A stretch of 64,000 nt of DNA from Aquimarina rhabdastrellae. GTDB lineage: Bacteria > Bacteroidota > Bacteroidia > Flavobacteriales > Flavobacteriaceae. The DNA lies in assembly GCA_947387485.1 (NCBI GenBank), contig CANDNT010000016.1:1-64000 (forward strand). Reading direction: 5' to 3'. The notes under the pieces are model-generated. The model was not told the DNA's origin, made no database searches, and was given only the letters and a program-made list of their open reading frames with translations. This document shows, piece after piece, positions 9,165 to 17,442 of the stretch. Each line of letters opens with the position of its first letter. Position 1 is the first letter of the stretch. Position numbers and translations under genes: made by a program.

Positions 9165-10220
9165 ATGGCTACAAAATCCCTTTTAAAAAGAAATAACGAG
9201 TTAGCAAATGCTCAAAAACAATTGAGTTTTCTCAATGGTGGAATTTTTGCAGATGGTGAATTACCTACATTTGCCGATAAAATCAAGGAAATCAATCAAT
9301 TTCCTTTACGCCCTAAAAAACTTGAAATCCTACAAATAAATGTAGGATATATGTGTAATCAAGTTTGTGAGCATTGTCATGTTGATGCTGGTCCTGATAG
9401 AAAAGAAATCATGACAGTTGAAACCATGAAACAATGTCTCGAAGTTATTAAAAATACAGGTGCTCATACATTAGACTTAACTGGTGGTGCGCCAGAAATG
9501 AATCCTAATTTTAGGTGGTTTGTAGAAGAAGCTAGTAAAGCTGGGATTAAGGATTTTATTGTACGTTCTAATCTTACCATTATTAGAGCCAATAAAAAGT
9601 ATCATGACTTACCTGAATTCTTTAAAAAATACAATGTACACGTAGTTTCATCTATGCCTCATTACACTAGAGGAAAAACTGATAAGCAACGTGGTAATGG
9701 TGTTTTTGATAAGTCTATCCAAGCACTCAAGGATTTAAATGCTGTAGGTTATGGTATGCCAGACAGTAATCTTAAACTTGATCTTGTTTATAATCCATCT
9801 GGTGCTTTCTTACCTGGAGATCAAATGGCTTTGGAAAAAGATTTTAAAAAAGCATTGCTTGAAGATTTCAATATTTCATTTCACAATCTTTTTGCTATAA
9901 CTAATTTACCTATAAGTCGTTTCTTAGATTATCTAATCGCATCAGAAAATTATGAAGATTATATGTATGCTTTAGTAGAGGCTTATAATCCTTCTGCAGT
10001 AGCTAATGTTATGTGTACAAATACTATTTCGGTAAGTTGGGATGGTTGGCTATACGATTGTGATTTTAATCAAATGCTAGGTTTAAAAGTTGATAGCAAG
10101 ATTAAACATATTAGTGACTATAATGAAGACATCTTAAATGATCGAAATATCCTTATTTCACAGCATTGTTTTGGATGTACTGCTGGTGCAGGGAGTAGTT
10201 GTCAAGGTACAGTTGCATAA
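9165..10220 (+). CDS. arsS: Arsenosugar biosynthesis radical SAM protein ArsS
   Basis: 351 residues. The radical SAM cluster motif CxxxCxxC is C64-NQV-C68-EH-C71. The C-terminal Cys-rich domain typical of this family is CFGCTAGAGSSC (C335, C338, C346). ArsS transfers the 5'-deoxyadenosyl group of SAM to dimethylarsinous acid, giving 5'-deoxy-5'-dimethylarsinoyl-adenosine, the committed step to arsenosugars. Some relatives are selenoproteins at the C-terminal motif; here every position is a Cys codon and no in-frame TGA occurs. Context with arsM, PNP and TIGR04282/04283-type transferases strongly supports the name. Confidence 0.92.
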   Translation: MATKSLLKRNNELANAQKQLSFLNGGIFADGELPTFADKIKEINQFPLRPKKLEILQINVGYMCNQVCEHCHVDAGPDRKEIMTVETMKQCLEVIKNTGAHTLDLTGGAPEMNPNFRWFVEEASKAGIKDFIVRSNLTIIRANKKYHDLPEFFKKYNVHVVSSMPHYTRGKTDKQRGNGVFDKSIQALKDLNAVGYGMPDSNLKLDLVYNPSGAFLPGDQMALEKDFKKALLEDFNISFHNLFAITNLPISRFLDYLIASENYEDYMYALVEAYNPSAVANVMCTNTISVSWDGWLYDCDFNQMLGLKVDSKIKHISDYNEDILNDRNILISQHCFGCTAGAGSSCQGTVA

Positions 10221-10289
10221 ACTCAAAAAAGGTTTTAATTTTAAATACATTAAAAAATAAATATCTATAAAATGGCTTAAGCATATGAT

Positions 10290-10967
10290 ATGAAACAACA
10301 ACAAACTGCCATATTAATTTTTGCTAATTCTTCTCAAGAAGAAATAAAGCGTAAAGCTATTGAAAAAGGTCAATCCTTATTTCAGCAGCTTAATCAACAG
10401 ATCATACGTACTGTTGAAAAAACTACGCTACCTTATTTCCTCTTTACAGAAGATCGTCAAAAAGGTCTATCTTTTGGTGAGCGCTTTGTAAATGCTCTTC
10501 AAAATGTCTTTGATATGGGGTTTGACAATGTGATCATGATCGGTAATGATTCACCTCAATTATCTACTCAATTATTACATAAAAGCGAACAACTATTAAA
10601 GCAAAACAAAGTAGTATTGGGACCTAATCACGATGGAGGTTTTTATCTTATCGGACTTCATAAATCACAATTTCATAAGGCTTATTTCCTGAATTTACCT
10701 TGGCAAACGCATCGAATATCTCAATGTATTACTTCTCATTTTAAAGCTACTAATACTGTAGTTTTATTACCTACATTAATTGATATAGATACTGTTGCTG
10801 ATTTAAAAAAGCTACACAATTATTATAAAAGTATTTCGGTAATCTTATTACATTATATTACTCAAATACTTTCTACTACATACCGTGTTTGGAATCACGT
10901 ACAAAAACATTCTCAAAATTTATTTTTACACAATTCATACAACAAAGGGTCCCCTCTACTACACTAA
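10290..10967 (+). CDS. Divergent DUF2064 (TIGR04282-type) arsenosugar glycosyltransferase paralogue
   Basis: 225 residues. The second half matches DUF2064 transferases: SFGERFVNALQNVF, then the acidic MIGNDSPQLS motif, then LGPNHDGGFYLIGL, and DIDTVADL near the end. The first half lacks the GxxKTRL nucleotide-binding motif seen in the paralogue at 11541-12164; it starts MKQQQTAILIFANSSQEE instead. It also carries a C-terminal extension of about 45 residues with no clear domain. It may be a non-catalytic partner, or use a different donor. It lies in the arsenosugar operon directly before the rhodanese gene. Confidence 0.75.
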   Translation: MKQQQTAILIFANSSQEEIKRKAIEKGQSLFQQLNQQIIRTVEKTTLPYFLFTEDRQKGLSFGERFVNALQNVFDMGFDNVIMIGNDSPQLSTQLLHKSEQLLKQNKVVLGPNHDGGFYLIGLHKSQFHKAYFLNLPWQTHRISQCITSHFKATNTVVLLPTLIDIDTVADLKKLHNYYKSISVILLHYITQILSTTYRVWNHVQKHSQNLFLHNSYNKGSPLLH

Positions 10968-11040
10968 ACATTTATCCTGTTTGTTTTTTAATCTATAATC
11001 TTAAAACTCAATTTATCATTGAGCTTTGATGTATTAGTGT

Positions 11041-11532
11041 ATGAATAAAATATTTTATGTATTTCTTTTGGTTTCTTTTTCATTATGGAGCCAATCACCT
11101 TTAGAACAGCTATTAGCAAAATATAATGACGAAACTGTACCTTATCTTTCTATTAAAGAATTGCGTGCTGAAAACTTTGAAGATATAGTGTTATTAGATG
11201 CTCGAGAGCCTAAAGAATATAATGTTAGTCATATCAAGAATGCTCATCATATCGGTTATAATAAATTTGATATCAAAGCATTCCGAAAACTAAACATTCC
11301 AAAAAACAAAAAGATTATAGTGTATTGCAGTTTAGGTATTAGATCCGAAGATATTGCATCAAAAATTCAAGCTATAGGATATACTAATGTTTACAATTTA
11401 TTTGGAGGCATTTTTGAATGGAAAAATAATAATTTACCTGTGGTAGATACTCAAAATCAACTTACGGATAATGTACATACTTTTTCTAAGTCATGGGAAA
11501 AATGGCTTACTAAAGGAATTAAAATACACTAA
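11041..11532 (+). CDS. Exported rhodanese-like protein
   Basis: 163 residues. An N-terminal signal peptide (MNKIFYVFLLVSFSLWSQ) precedes one rhodanese domain. LLDAREPKEYNVSHIKNA is the conserved entry motif, and the active-site loop is C96-SLGIRS with the usual six-residue length of sulfurtransferases. It would act in the periplasm. It lies between two DUF2064 genes in the arsenosugar operon, 8 bp before the second. Sulfur transfer could relate to thio-arsenosugars or to protein thiol care, but this is speculation. Confidence 0.85.
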   Translation: MNKIFYVFLLVSFSLWSQSPLEQLLAKYNDETVPYLSIKELRAENFEDIVLLDAREPKEYNVSHIKNAHHIGYNKFDIKAFRKLNIPKNKKIIVYCSLGIRSEDIASKIQAIGYTNVYNLFGGIFEWKNNNLPVVDTQNQLTDNVHTFSKSWEKWLTKGIKIH

Positions 11533-11540
11533 TAAAAATA

Positions 11541-12164
11541 ATGTCGTTGGAATCTAAAAACCTGTTATTAATTTTTACCCGCAATCCCGAATTAGGAAAA
11601 TGTAAAACGCGTTTGGCAGCAACTGTTGGCGATCAAACGGCTCTGGATATTTATACTTTTTTATTAGAACATACTGTAAACATTACTCAAAATCTTGCAG
11701 TTGATAAACAAGTACATTATTCGGTTAAAGTACGTTCAAATGATTTATGGAGTGAAGATGCCTATCACAAACTTCGTCAAGAAGGGGATGATTTAGGAAT
11801 CAGAATGGAAAATGCTTTTAAGAATGGATTTGCTCAAGGGTATGAAAATATCATCATCATAGGTAGTGATATGTATGATTTAAGTCAAAAGGATCTTGAA
11901 CAAGCTTTTGAAGCTTTATATGCTCATGATTATGTTGTAGGTCCAGCGCTAGATGGTGGATATTATTTATTAGGAATGAAAAAACTACATACTAATATTT
12001 TCAAAAATAAAGTATGGGGTACTTCAACTGTATTAGAAGATACACTAAAAGATTTACACGGTTTTTCTGTAAAGAAATTAGAAGAGCGTAACGATATTGA
12101 TTTTTATGAAGATCTTAAAGATATTCCTGCTTTTCGTCAATTTTTAACACCAATCAATTTATAA
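11541..12164 (+). CDS. TIGR04282-type arsenosugar glycosyltransferase (DUF2064)
   Basis: 207 residues with an intact DUF2064 / nucleotide-diphospho-sugar transferase fold. FTRNPELGKCKTRL holds the GxxKTRL nucleotide-binding motif (residues 19-25); IIIGSDMYDLSQKDL is the acidic metal/nucleotide motif; VGPALDGGYYLLGM follows, and the end carries RNDIDFYEDL. The family is regularly found with ArsS and is thought to help attach the aglycone or activate it, though its exact reaction is not established. It lies 8 bp after the rhodanese gene and 10 bp before the PNP gene. Confidence 0.88.
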   Translation: MSLESKNLLLIFTRNPELGKCKTRLAATVGDQTALDIYTFLLEHTVNITQNLAVDKQVHYSVKVRSNDLWSEDAYHKLRQEGDDLGIRMENAFKNGFAQGYENIIIIGSDMYDLSQKDLEQAFEALYAHDYVVGPALDGGYYLLGMKKLHTNIFKNKVWGTSTVLEDTLKDLHGFSVKKLEERNDIDFYEDLKDIPAFRQFLTPINL

Positions 12165-12174
12165 ACTCAAAGAA

Positions 12175-12987
12175 ATGAAACAACAAATTGAAGAAACAAC
12201 TTCTTTTTTAAAAAATAAAGGATTCAACACTCCAGAAATTGGTATTATTCTAGGTACTGGACTAGGGCAATTGATTAATGAAATCGAAATTATTGAAGAA
12301 GTTAATTATAATGAAATCCCCAACTTCCCCACAGCTACTGTAGAATTCCATAAAGGGAAATTAATTTATGGAAAACTTGAAGGTAAGAATGTTGTTGTTA
12401 TGCAAGGGAGATTTCATTTATACGAAGGATATTCTCTTCAAGAGATTACTTACCCTGTTCGCATTATGCATCAATTAGGAATTAAGACTTTGTTAGTTTC
12501 TAATGCTTCTGGTGCTATCAATTTAAAATTTAAAAAAGGCGAATTAATGCTTATCGATGATCATATCAATCTACAAGGAGGCTCTCCTCTAGCTTTTAAA
12601 GGTGTAGAAGAACTAGGGTCTCGATTTACAGATATGAGTGCACCATATAATCCTGCAATTAATACTAAACTTGAGACTATTGCTCAAGATCAAGGAATTC
12701 AACTTCATAAAGGAGTTTATGCTTCTGTAGTGGGACCTCAATTAGAAACTAGAGCAGAATATCGTTATTTAAGTATTATCGGCGCAGATGCTGTAGGAAT
12801 GAGTACTGTTCCAGAAGTAATTGTTGCGAATCATTTAGAGCTACCTGTTGCAGCTGTATCTGTTTTAACAGATGAATGTGATCCAGATAATTTGGCTCCT
12901 GTAAATATTCAAGAAATCATCGCCATGGCTGCCAAAGCAGAACCAAACATGATTAAACTTTTTAAAGAATTAATAAAAACACTATAA
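12175..12987 (+). CDS. Purine nucleoside phosphorylase (trimeric PNP type)
   Basis: 270 residues, full length for the trimeric PNP/MTAP family. Visible motifs are GIILGTGLGQLINEIE (phosphate loop), MQGRFHLYEGY, VSNASGAIN, VGPQLETRAEYR with the base-binding Glu, and VLTDECDPDNL. Normal reaction: purine nucleoside plus phosphate gives base plus ribose-1-phosphate. Within an arsenosugar operon it is well placed to release adenine from the ArsS product and leave a dimethylarsinoyl-ribose-1-phosphate for the transferases. That dedicated role is inferred from context only; it may instead serve ordinary purine salvage. Confidence 0.93.
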   Translation: MKQQIEETTSFLKNKGFNTPEIGIILGTGLGQLINEIEIIEEVNYNEIPNFPTATVEFHKGKLIYGKLEGKNVVVMQGRFHLYEGYSLQEITYPVRIMHQLGIKTLLVSNASGAINLKFKKGELMLIDDHINLQGGSPLAFKGVEELGSRFTDMSAPYNPAINTKLETIAQDQGIQLHKGVYASVVGPQLETRAEYRYLSIIGADAVGMSTVPEVIVANHLELPVAAVSVLTDECDPDNLAPVNIQEIIAMAAKAEPNMIKLFKELIKTL

Positions 12988-13033
12988 CCCCAGAATCGTG
13001 ATTTCTTATCACGACTTTAAAAACATAAGAAAG

Positions 13034-14002
13034 ATGAGTTATTTAGAGACAACGCACGATGTTTATAAAGAAGCAGCATTGACACCAGATGTAGGATTAT
13101 GCTGTACAACTAACCCTATATGGGAACTTCCTGGTTTAAAAATCCCTAAAATAATGCAGGAAATGAATTACGGTTGCGGAAGCACTGTAAACGCTAGAGA
13201 TTTAACAAACAATCCTAAAATCCTTTATGTAGGTGTTGGTGGAGGTATGGAATTATTACAATTCTCATATTTTTCTCGTCAAAAAGGTGGTGTTGTAGGT
13301 GTAGATGTTGTTCAAGAAATGCTTGATGCTTCAAAAAATAATTTCAAAATAGCCGAAGAACAAAACGATTGGTTCAAAAGTGAGTTTGTAGATCTTAAAT
13401 ATGGAGATGCTTTAAACCTTCCTGTAGCAGATAATAGTATTGATGTAGCTGCTCAAAACTGCTTATTCAATATTTTTAAAGCCGAGGATCTAAAAAAAGC
13501 TATTGAAGAAATGTATCGTGTACTTAAACCTCACGGACGTTTAGTAATGAGTGATCCTACTTGTGAGCAACCTATGAATGATGCTTTACGTAATGATGAA
13601 CGCTTAAGAGCATTATGTTTAAGTGGTAGTTTACCAATTGCCGAGTATGTTAAAGCTTTGACAGATGTAGGATTTGGTACAATTGAAATCCGTGCACGTA
13701 AACCGTATCGTATTCTTGATCCTAAAAATTATGATACAGAAGAATTAATCTATATCGAGTCTATAGAAGTTGCTGCAATTAAAGATCCTATGCCAGAAGA
13801 TGGGCCGTGTATCTTTACTGGTAAAGCTGCAATTTACTTTGGTGACAATGATTATTTTGATGATAAAAAAGGGCACGTTCTATTAAAGAATCAGCCTCTT
13901 GCTATCTGTGATAAAACTGCAAACGCCATAGCGGCTTTAGAAAGAGATGATATTTATATTAGTGAGTCTACATTCCATTATGATGGAGGAGGATGTTGCT
14001 AA
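13034..14002 (+). CDS. arsM: Arsenosugar biosynthesis arsenite methyltransferase ArsM
   Basis: 322 residues from the ATG at 13034 (MSYLETTHDVYKEAALTP); an upstream ATG at 12998 adds 12 residues but is less likely, since AAGAAAG precedes 13034. SAM-dependent methyltransferase: motif I is VGVGGGMELL, followed by VGVDVVQEML and DNSIDVAAQNCLFNI. Cysteines that may bind arsenic include LCC (23-24), YGCGS, RALCLSGSL, DPTCEQ and a terminal GGGCC. It converts arsenite to mono- and dimethylated arsenicals, the ArsS substrate. It sits 46 bp after PNP and is followed by a large inverted repeat before the transporter gene. Confidence 0.92.
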   Translation: MSYLETTHDVYKEAALTPDVGLCCTTNPIWELPGLKIPKIMQEMNYGCGSTVNARDLTNNPKILYVGVGGGMELLQFSYFSRQKGGVVGVDVVQEMLDASKNNFKIAEEQNDWFKSEFVDLKYGDALNLPVADNSIDVAAQNCLFNIFKAEDLKKAIEEMYRVLKPHGRLVMSDPTCEQPMNDALRNDERLRALCLSGSLPIAEYVKALTDVGFGTIEIRARKPYRILDPKNYDTEELIYIESIEVAAIKDPMPEDGPCIFTGKAAIYFGDNDYFDDKKGHVLLKNQPLAICDKTANAIAALERDDIYISESTFHYDGGGCC

Positions 14003-14016
14003 TATTAATACTTATC

Positions 14017-14066
14017 AATTCAACGAGTTTGCACTTTTAAACGAATATGAGTAAGCTCGTTGAATT
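14017..14066 (+). terminator. Inverted repeat between arsM and the PiT gene
   Basis: Arms AATTCAACGAG (14017-14027) and CTCGTTGAATT (14056-14066) pair perfectly over 11 bp around a 28-nt loop, followed by a short TTTTAC. It may act as a partial terminator or mRNA-processing/stabilising hairpin that sets arsM and transporter levels apart. The T-tract is weak, so full termination is doubtful. Confidence 0.5.
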
Positions 14067-14088
14067 TTACTAATTACCCCCATTATTT

Positions 14089-15093
14089 ATGATTTTAATC
14101 CTACTTTTTATTGCTGCTTGTTTTTTAGCGTATAGCAATGGTGCAAATGACAACTTTAAAGGTGTAGCAACTCTTTTTGGGAGTGGTATCACCACCTATA
14201 AAAACGCTATTAATTGGGCTACTATTACCACATTTGCTGGAGCTATCGCAGCTATTTTTCTTGCAGAAGAACTCGTTAAAAACTTCTCTGGAAAAGGTTT
14301 AGTCCCTAACGAATTAATCCTTTCTCCTACATTTGCAATCTCAATCGCATTAGGTGCAGCAATCACCGTATTTCTTGCTACCAAAATCGGAATGCCTATT
14401 TCTACAACACATGGATTAGTAGGTGCACTCTTTGGTGCTGGAGTCATGGCTGTAGGAAGTGAATTTAATTTTGCTAAACTTGGTAAAACTTTTCTTATGC
14501 CTTTAATTGTAAGCCCGCTTATGGCTGCTACATTAAGTTTAGTTGCTTATGTAATTTTACGTTTTCTACGAAAAAAAATTGGTAAATCTCGTTCTTATGA
14601 AGAGACTTATGCTTTAAAAATAGGAGGCTTATCATTACAACGCATTATCAATGGCTTACATTATTTAAGTTCTGGAATTGTTAGTTTTGCTAGAGGACTT
14701 AACGATACTCCTAAAATTGTAGGTTTACTATTAATTATCAATGCTCTTGATATCAAATGGGGTATGATTGCTATAGCAATCACTATGGCCTTAGGTGGCT
14801 TAATTAATGCTAAAAAAGTAGGTGTTACTATGAGTAAAAAAATAACTCCTATGAATTCTGGTCAAGGCTTTACTGCCAATACTATTACTGGTATTTTGGT
14901 TACAACAGCTAGTATTCACGGATTACCTGTTTCTACAACTCATGTTTCTGTAGGATCTATTTTTGGAATTGGTACAGCCACAAAAAAAGCTGACCTTAAA
15001 ATGATTTCAAAAATAGTTTTATCATGGGTACTTACTTTACCTATTGCAGCTATAATTAGTGCTTTACTTTTTAAATTATTACAATTACTTTAA
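14089..15093 (+). CDS. PiT-family inorganic phosphate transporter
   Basis: 334 residues, about ten membrane helices. The duplicated PiT signature is clear: YSNGANDNFKG near the N-terminus with MPISTTHGLVGALFG, and ARGLNDTPKI plus LPVSTTHVSVGSIFG in the second half. PiT proteins carry phosphate with protons or sodium and often admit arsenate because the anions are alike. In an arsenosugar operon it may feed arsenate into the pathway or supply phosphate for the PNP step and phosphate-type arsenosugars. The start is the ATG at 14089, 23 bp after the inverted repeat. Confidence 0.9.
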   Translation: MILILLFIAACFLAYSNGANDNFKGVATLFGSGITTYKNAINWATITTFAGAIAAIFLAEELVKNFSGKGLVPNELILSPTFAISIALGAAITVFLATKIGMPISTTHGLVGALFGAGVMAVGSEFNFAKLGKTFLMPLIVSPLMAATLSLVAYVILRFLRKKIGKSRSYEETYALKIGGLSLQRIINGLHYLSSGIVSFARGLNDTPKIVGLLLIINALDIKWGMIAIAITMALGGLINAKKVGVTMSKKITPMNSGQGFTANTITGILVTTASIHGLPVSTTHVSVGSIFGIGTATKKADLKMISKIVLSWVLTLPIAAIISALLFKLLQLL

Positions 15094-15099
15094 ATCTTA

Positions 15100-15987
15100 T
15101 TGATTTTGGAAAAATATAGTAACATTATTAAAGATTCGTATTTAGGGTATTGGAATTACCTTAAAAACGAAATTATCTATCCTAATCATTGGGATAACTT
15201 TTTCTATGGGTTAATCCTTATCTCTATTCTAGTTTTTATACTTGAATTACTTTTCCCTTGGCGAAAAAATCAACCGCTATTTAGAAAAGATTTTTGGTTA
15301 GATACCTTTTATATGTTCTTTAATTTTTTCTTTTTAAATCTCATTATTCTCATTGCCTTATCAAATACTACTGCTTCTATATTTGATGATATCTTGAGTT
15401 TTATAGAGCTATCGATTAGCGATTTTCAAATTTTTGATGTAGATCAATTACCTAAGTTTTTAGGTTTACTTATCTTCTTTTTGGTAAGTGATTTTGTTCA
15501 ATGGAATACTCATCGATTACTACATCGTATTGATTTTTTATGGAACTTTCACAAATTACATCACTCTGTAAAACAAATGGGATTCTCTGCTCATCTTAGA
15601 TATCATTGGATGGAGCCCATAGTATATAAATCTTTGCTTTATATCCCTATGGCTATTATAGGAGGATTCGATGCTCAAGATGTTGCTATAGTGCACTTTT
15701 TTGCTCTAGTTGTAGGCCATTTAAATCATGCTAATCTAGGTTGGGATTACGGTATTTTTAAATACATTTTTAACAACCCAAAAATGCATATCTGGCATCA
15801 TTCTAAGGAGCTCCCTGTAAAGTTTGGTGTAAATTTTGGACTAACGCTTAGTATCTGGGATTACCTTTTTAAAACAAATTATATCCCTAAAAGTGGTCGT
15901 GATATAGAATTAGGTTTTGAAGGCGATGAAACATTCCCCAATTCGTTTATTAAACAAGAACTTTATCCTTTAAAATTAAAACAATGA
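15100..15987 (+). CDS. Fatty acid hydroxylase / sterol desaturase family membrane protein
   Basis: 295 residues starting at a TTG codon 6 bp after the transporter stop. Several membrane helices surround the histidine clusters of the di-iron family: HRLLH, HKLHH, HLNHANLG and HIWHH. Members hydroxylate or desaturate lipids, or cleave ether lipids. It overlaps the DUF547 gene by 4 bp, so it is firmly part of the arsenosugar operon. This raises the possibility that the end product is an arsenolipid, but substrate cannot be read from sequence. Confidence 0.85.
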   Translation: MILEKYSNIIKDSYLGYWNYLKNEIIYPNHWDNFFYGLILISILVFILELLFPWRKNQPLFRKDFWLDTFYMFFNFFFLNLIILIALSNTTASIFDDILSFIELSISDFQIFDVDQLPKFLGLLIFFLVSDFVQWNTHRLLHRIDFLWNFHKLHHSVKQMGFSAHLRYHWMEPIVYKSLLYIPMAIIGGFDAQDVAIVHFFALVVGHLNHANLGWDYGIFKYIFNNPKMHIWHHSKELPVKFGVNFGLTLSIWDYLFKTNYIPKSGRDIELGFEGDETFPNSFIKQELYPLKLKQ

Positions 15988-16694
15988 AAAAACTTTTTTT
16001 ACTACTATTTATAACTGCCTTTACTTTCTCTGGTAAAGCACAACAACAGCTTATGAATCATCAAGTTTGGGATGGTTTATTACAAAAACATGTTAGCGCT
16101 GACGGAAAAGTAAACTACATGGGGTTTATGAAAGATAGTGCTCTTTTATATGAGTATTTTTTACAACTTTCTGAAAACATGCCTCAAGAAAATTGGAGTA
16201 AAAATGATAAGCTTGCATACTGGATCAATACCTATAATGCTTATACCATCAAACTTATTATAGATAATTATCCTATTAAAAGTATCAAGGATATAAAAGA
16301 TCCATGGGACAAACAATTTTTTAAAATTGGTGATGAGTGGTATAGTCTTAATCAGGTAGAACATAAAATTCTACGTAAATTCGGAGACCCTAGAATCCAT
16401 TTTGCCATTAACTGTGCTTCTTTTTCATGCCCATTATTACTTAATAAAGCCTACACAGGTAGCATGATTCAAGAAACATTAGAAAAACAAGCTTACGATT
16501 TTATTAACGATCCTATTAGAAATACAATTACAGCAGACGAGGTGAGTGTTTCTAAAATATTTTCTTGGTTCAAAAAAGATTTTAAAGTTGATGGTGGTGA
16601 TGTAAAAGATTATATCAATCGCTTTGCTAAAATTAAAATCAAAGATCAACCTAAAAAAGGATACAAAAAATATGATTGGAGTTTAAATGAATAG
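15984..16694 (+). CDS. Exported DUF547 protein (copy 1)
   Basis: 236 residues with a signal peptide (MKKLFLLLFITAFTFSGKAQ). The DUF547 core shows WINTYNAYTIKLIIDNYPI, LNQVEHKILR, and the conserved INCASFSCP with invariant cysteines, ending YKKYDWSLNE. The fold is thought to be papain/transglutaminase-like, but no biochemical role is established. It overlaps the desaturase gene by an ATGA junction and precedes the last operon gene. A homologue lies at 21024-21734. Confidence 0.87.
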   Translation: MKKLFLLLFITAFTFSGKAQQQLMNHQVWDGLLQKHVSADGKVNYMGFMKDSALLYEYFLQLSENMPQENWSKNDKLAYWINTYNAYTIKLIIDNYPIKSIKDIKDPWDKQFFKIGDEWYSLNQVEHKILRKFGDPRIHFAINCASFSCPLLLNKAYTGSMIQETLEKQAYDFINDPIRNTITADEVSVSKIFSWFKKDFKVDGGDVKDYINRFAKIKIKDQPKKGYKKYDWSLNE

Positions 16695-16739
16695 TTCTAT
16701 TTTGCAATCCTAAATTTTAGTATTTAAAAATTTACAGTA

Positions 16740-17432
16740 TTGAAGATATCTATCATCATTCCTATATTAAATGAAGCAGCTACTATACGTAAGCTGCTTC
16801 AACATTTGCAAGACTCTTATACTCAAGAGTACATTGCAGAAGTTATGGTAATAGATGGTGGTAGTACAGATGGCTCTCAAGAAATTATTAATCAGTTTGA
16901 TCACGTCACATTGATCCCTTCATGTAAAGGTCGTGCCAAACAAATGAATTTAGGGAGTAGACATGCTACTGGTGATATTTTATATTTCTTACATGCAGAT
17001 AGCTTCCCCCCTAAAAACTTTGATACTTATATCATTAATGAAGTACAAAAACATAATTATGCAGGTTGTTTTTGTATGAAATTCGATAGTACTCACTGGT
17101 GGTTACGCCTTGCTGGATGGCTTACCAAGTTTAAAAGTAGAGCTTGTCGCGGCGGAGATCAAAGTCAATTTATTACTAAAGAGCTTTTTGAAGAACTTCA
17201 AGGCTATGACGAATCCTATATTATTTATGAAGATAATATTCTTATTAGTCAGTTATATGAACGTAAAGAGTTTGTCGTCATTCAACAATGGCTTACAACT
17301 TCGGCTCGTCGTTATGAAATAAACGGTATCTGGCGACTACAATATCACTTTTGGGCAATACATTTAAGGAAATTAATGGGTGCTTCGGCAGATGAGTTAT
17401 ACCAATATTATAAAAAGCATATTATTTCGTAA
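16740..17432 (+). CDS. TIGR04283-type arsenosugar glycosyltransferase (GT2 fold)
   Basis: 230 residues from a TTG start at 16740 (MKISIIIPILNEAATI), because the N-terminal GT-A strand begins there. GT2 motifs: VMVIDGGSTDGS for nucleotide binding, FLHADSFPP as the DxD-like site, and CRGGDQSQFI, which is diagnostic for this arsenosugar-associated subfamily. It probably transfers a sugar or arsenosugar ribosyl unit to its acceptor. It is the last gene of the operon and converges on the Omp85-like gene with only 10 bp between stops; no clear hairpin terminator lies there. Confidence 0.87.
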   Translation: MKISIIIPILNEAATIRKLLQHLQDSYTQEYIAEVMVIDGGSTDGSQEIINQFDHVTLIPSCKGRAKQMNLGSRHATGDILYFLHADSFPPKNFDTYIINEVQKHNYAGCFCMKFDSTHWWLRLAGWLTKFKSRACRGGDQSQFITKELFEELQGYDESYIIYEDNILISQLYERKEFVVIQQWLTTSARRYEINGIWRLQYHFWAIHLRKLMGASADELYQYYKKHIIS

Positions 17433-17442
17433 ACGCTCTTTA

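Noticed and set aside
9165-10220. Possible selenocysteine in ArsS, as in some relatives
   Set aside because: All positions of the C-terminal motif are TGT/TGC Cys codons; no in-frame TGA and no need for recoding.
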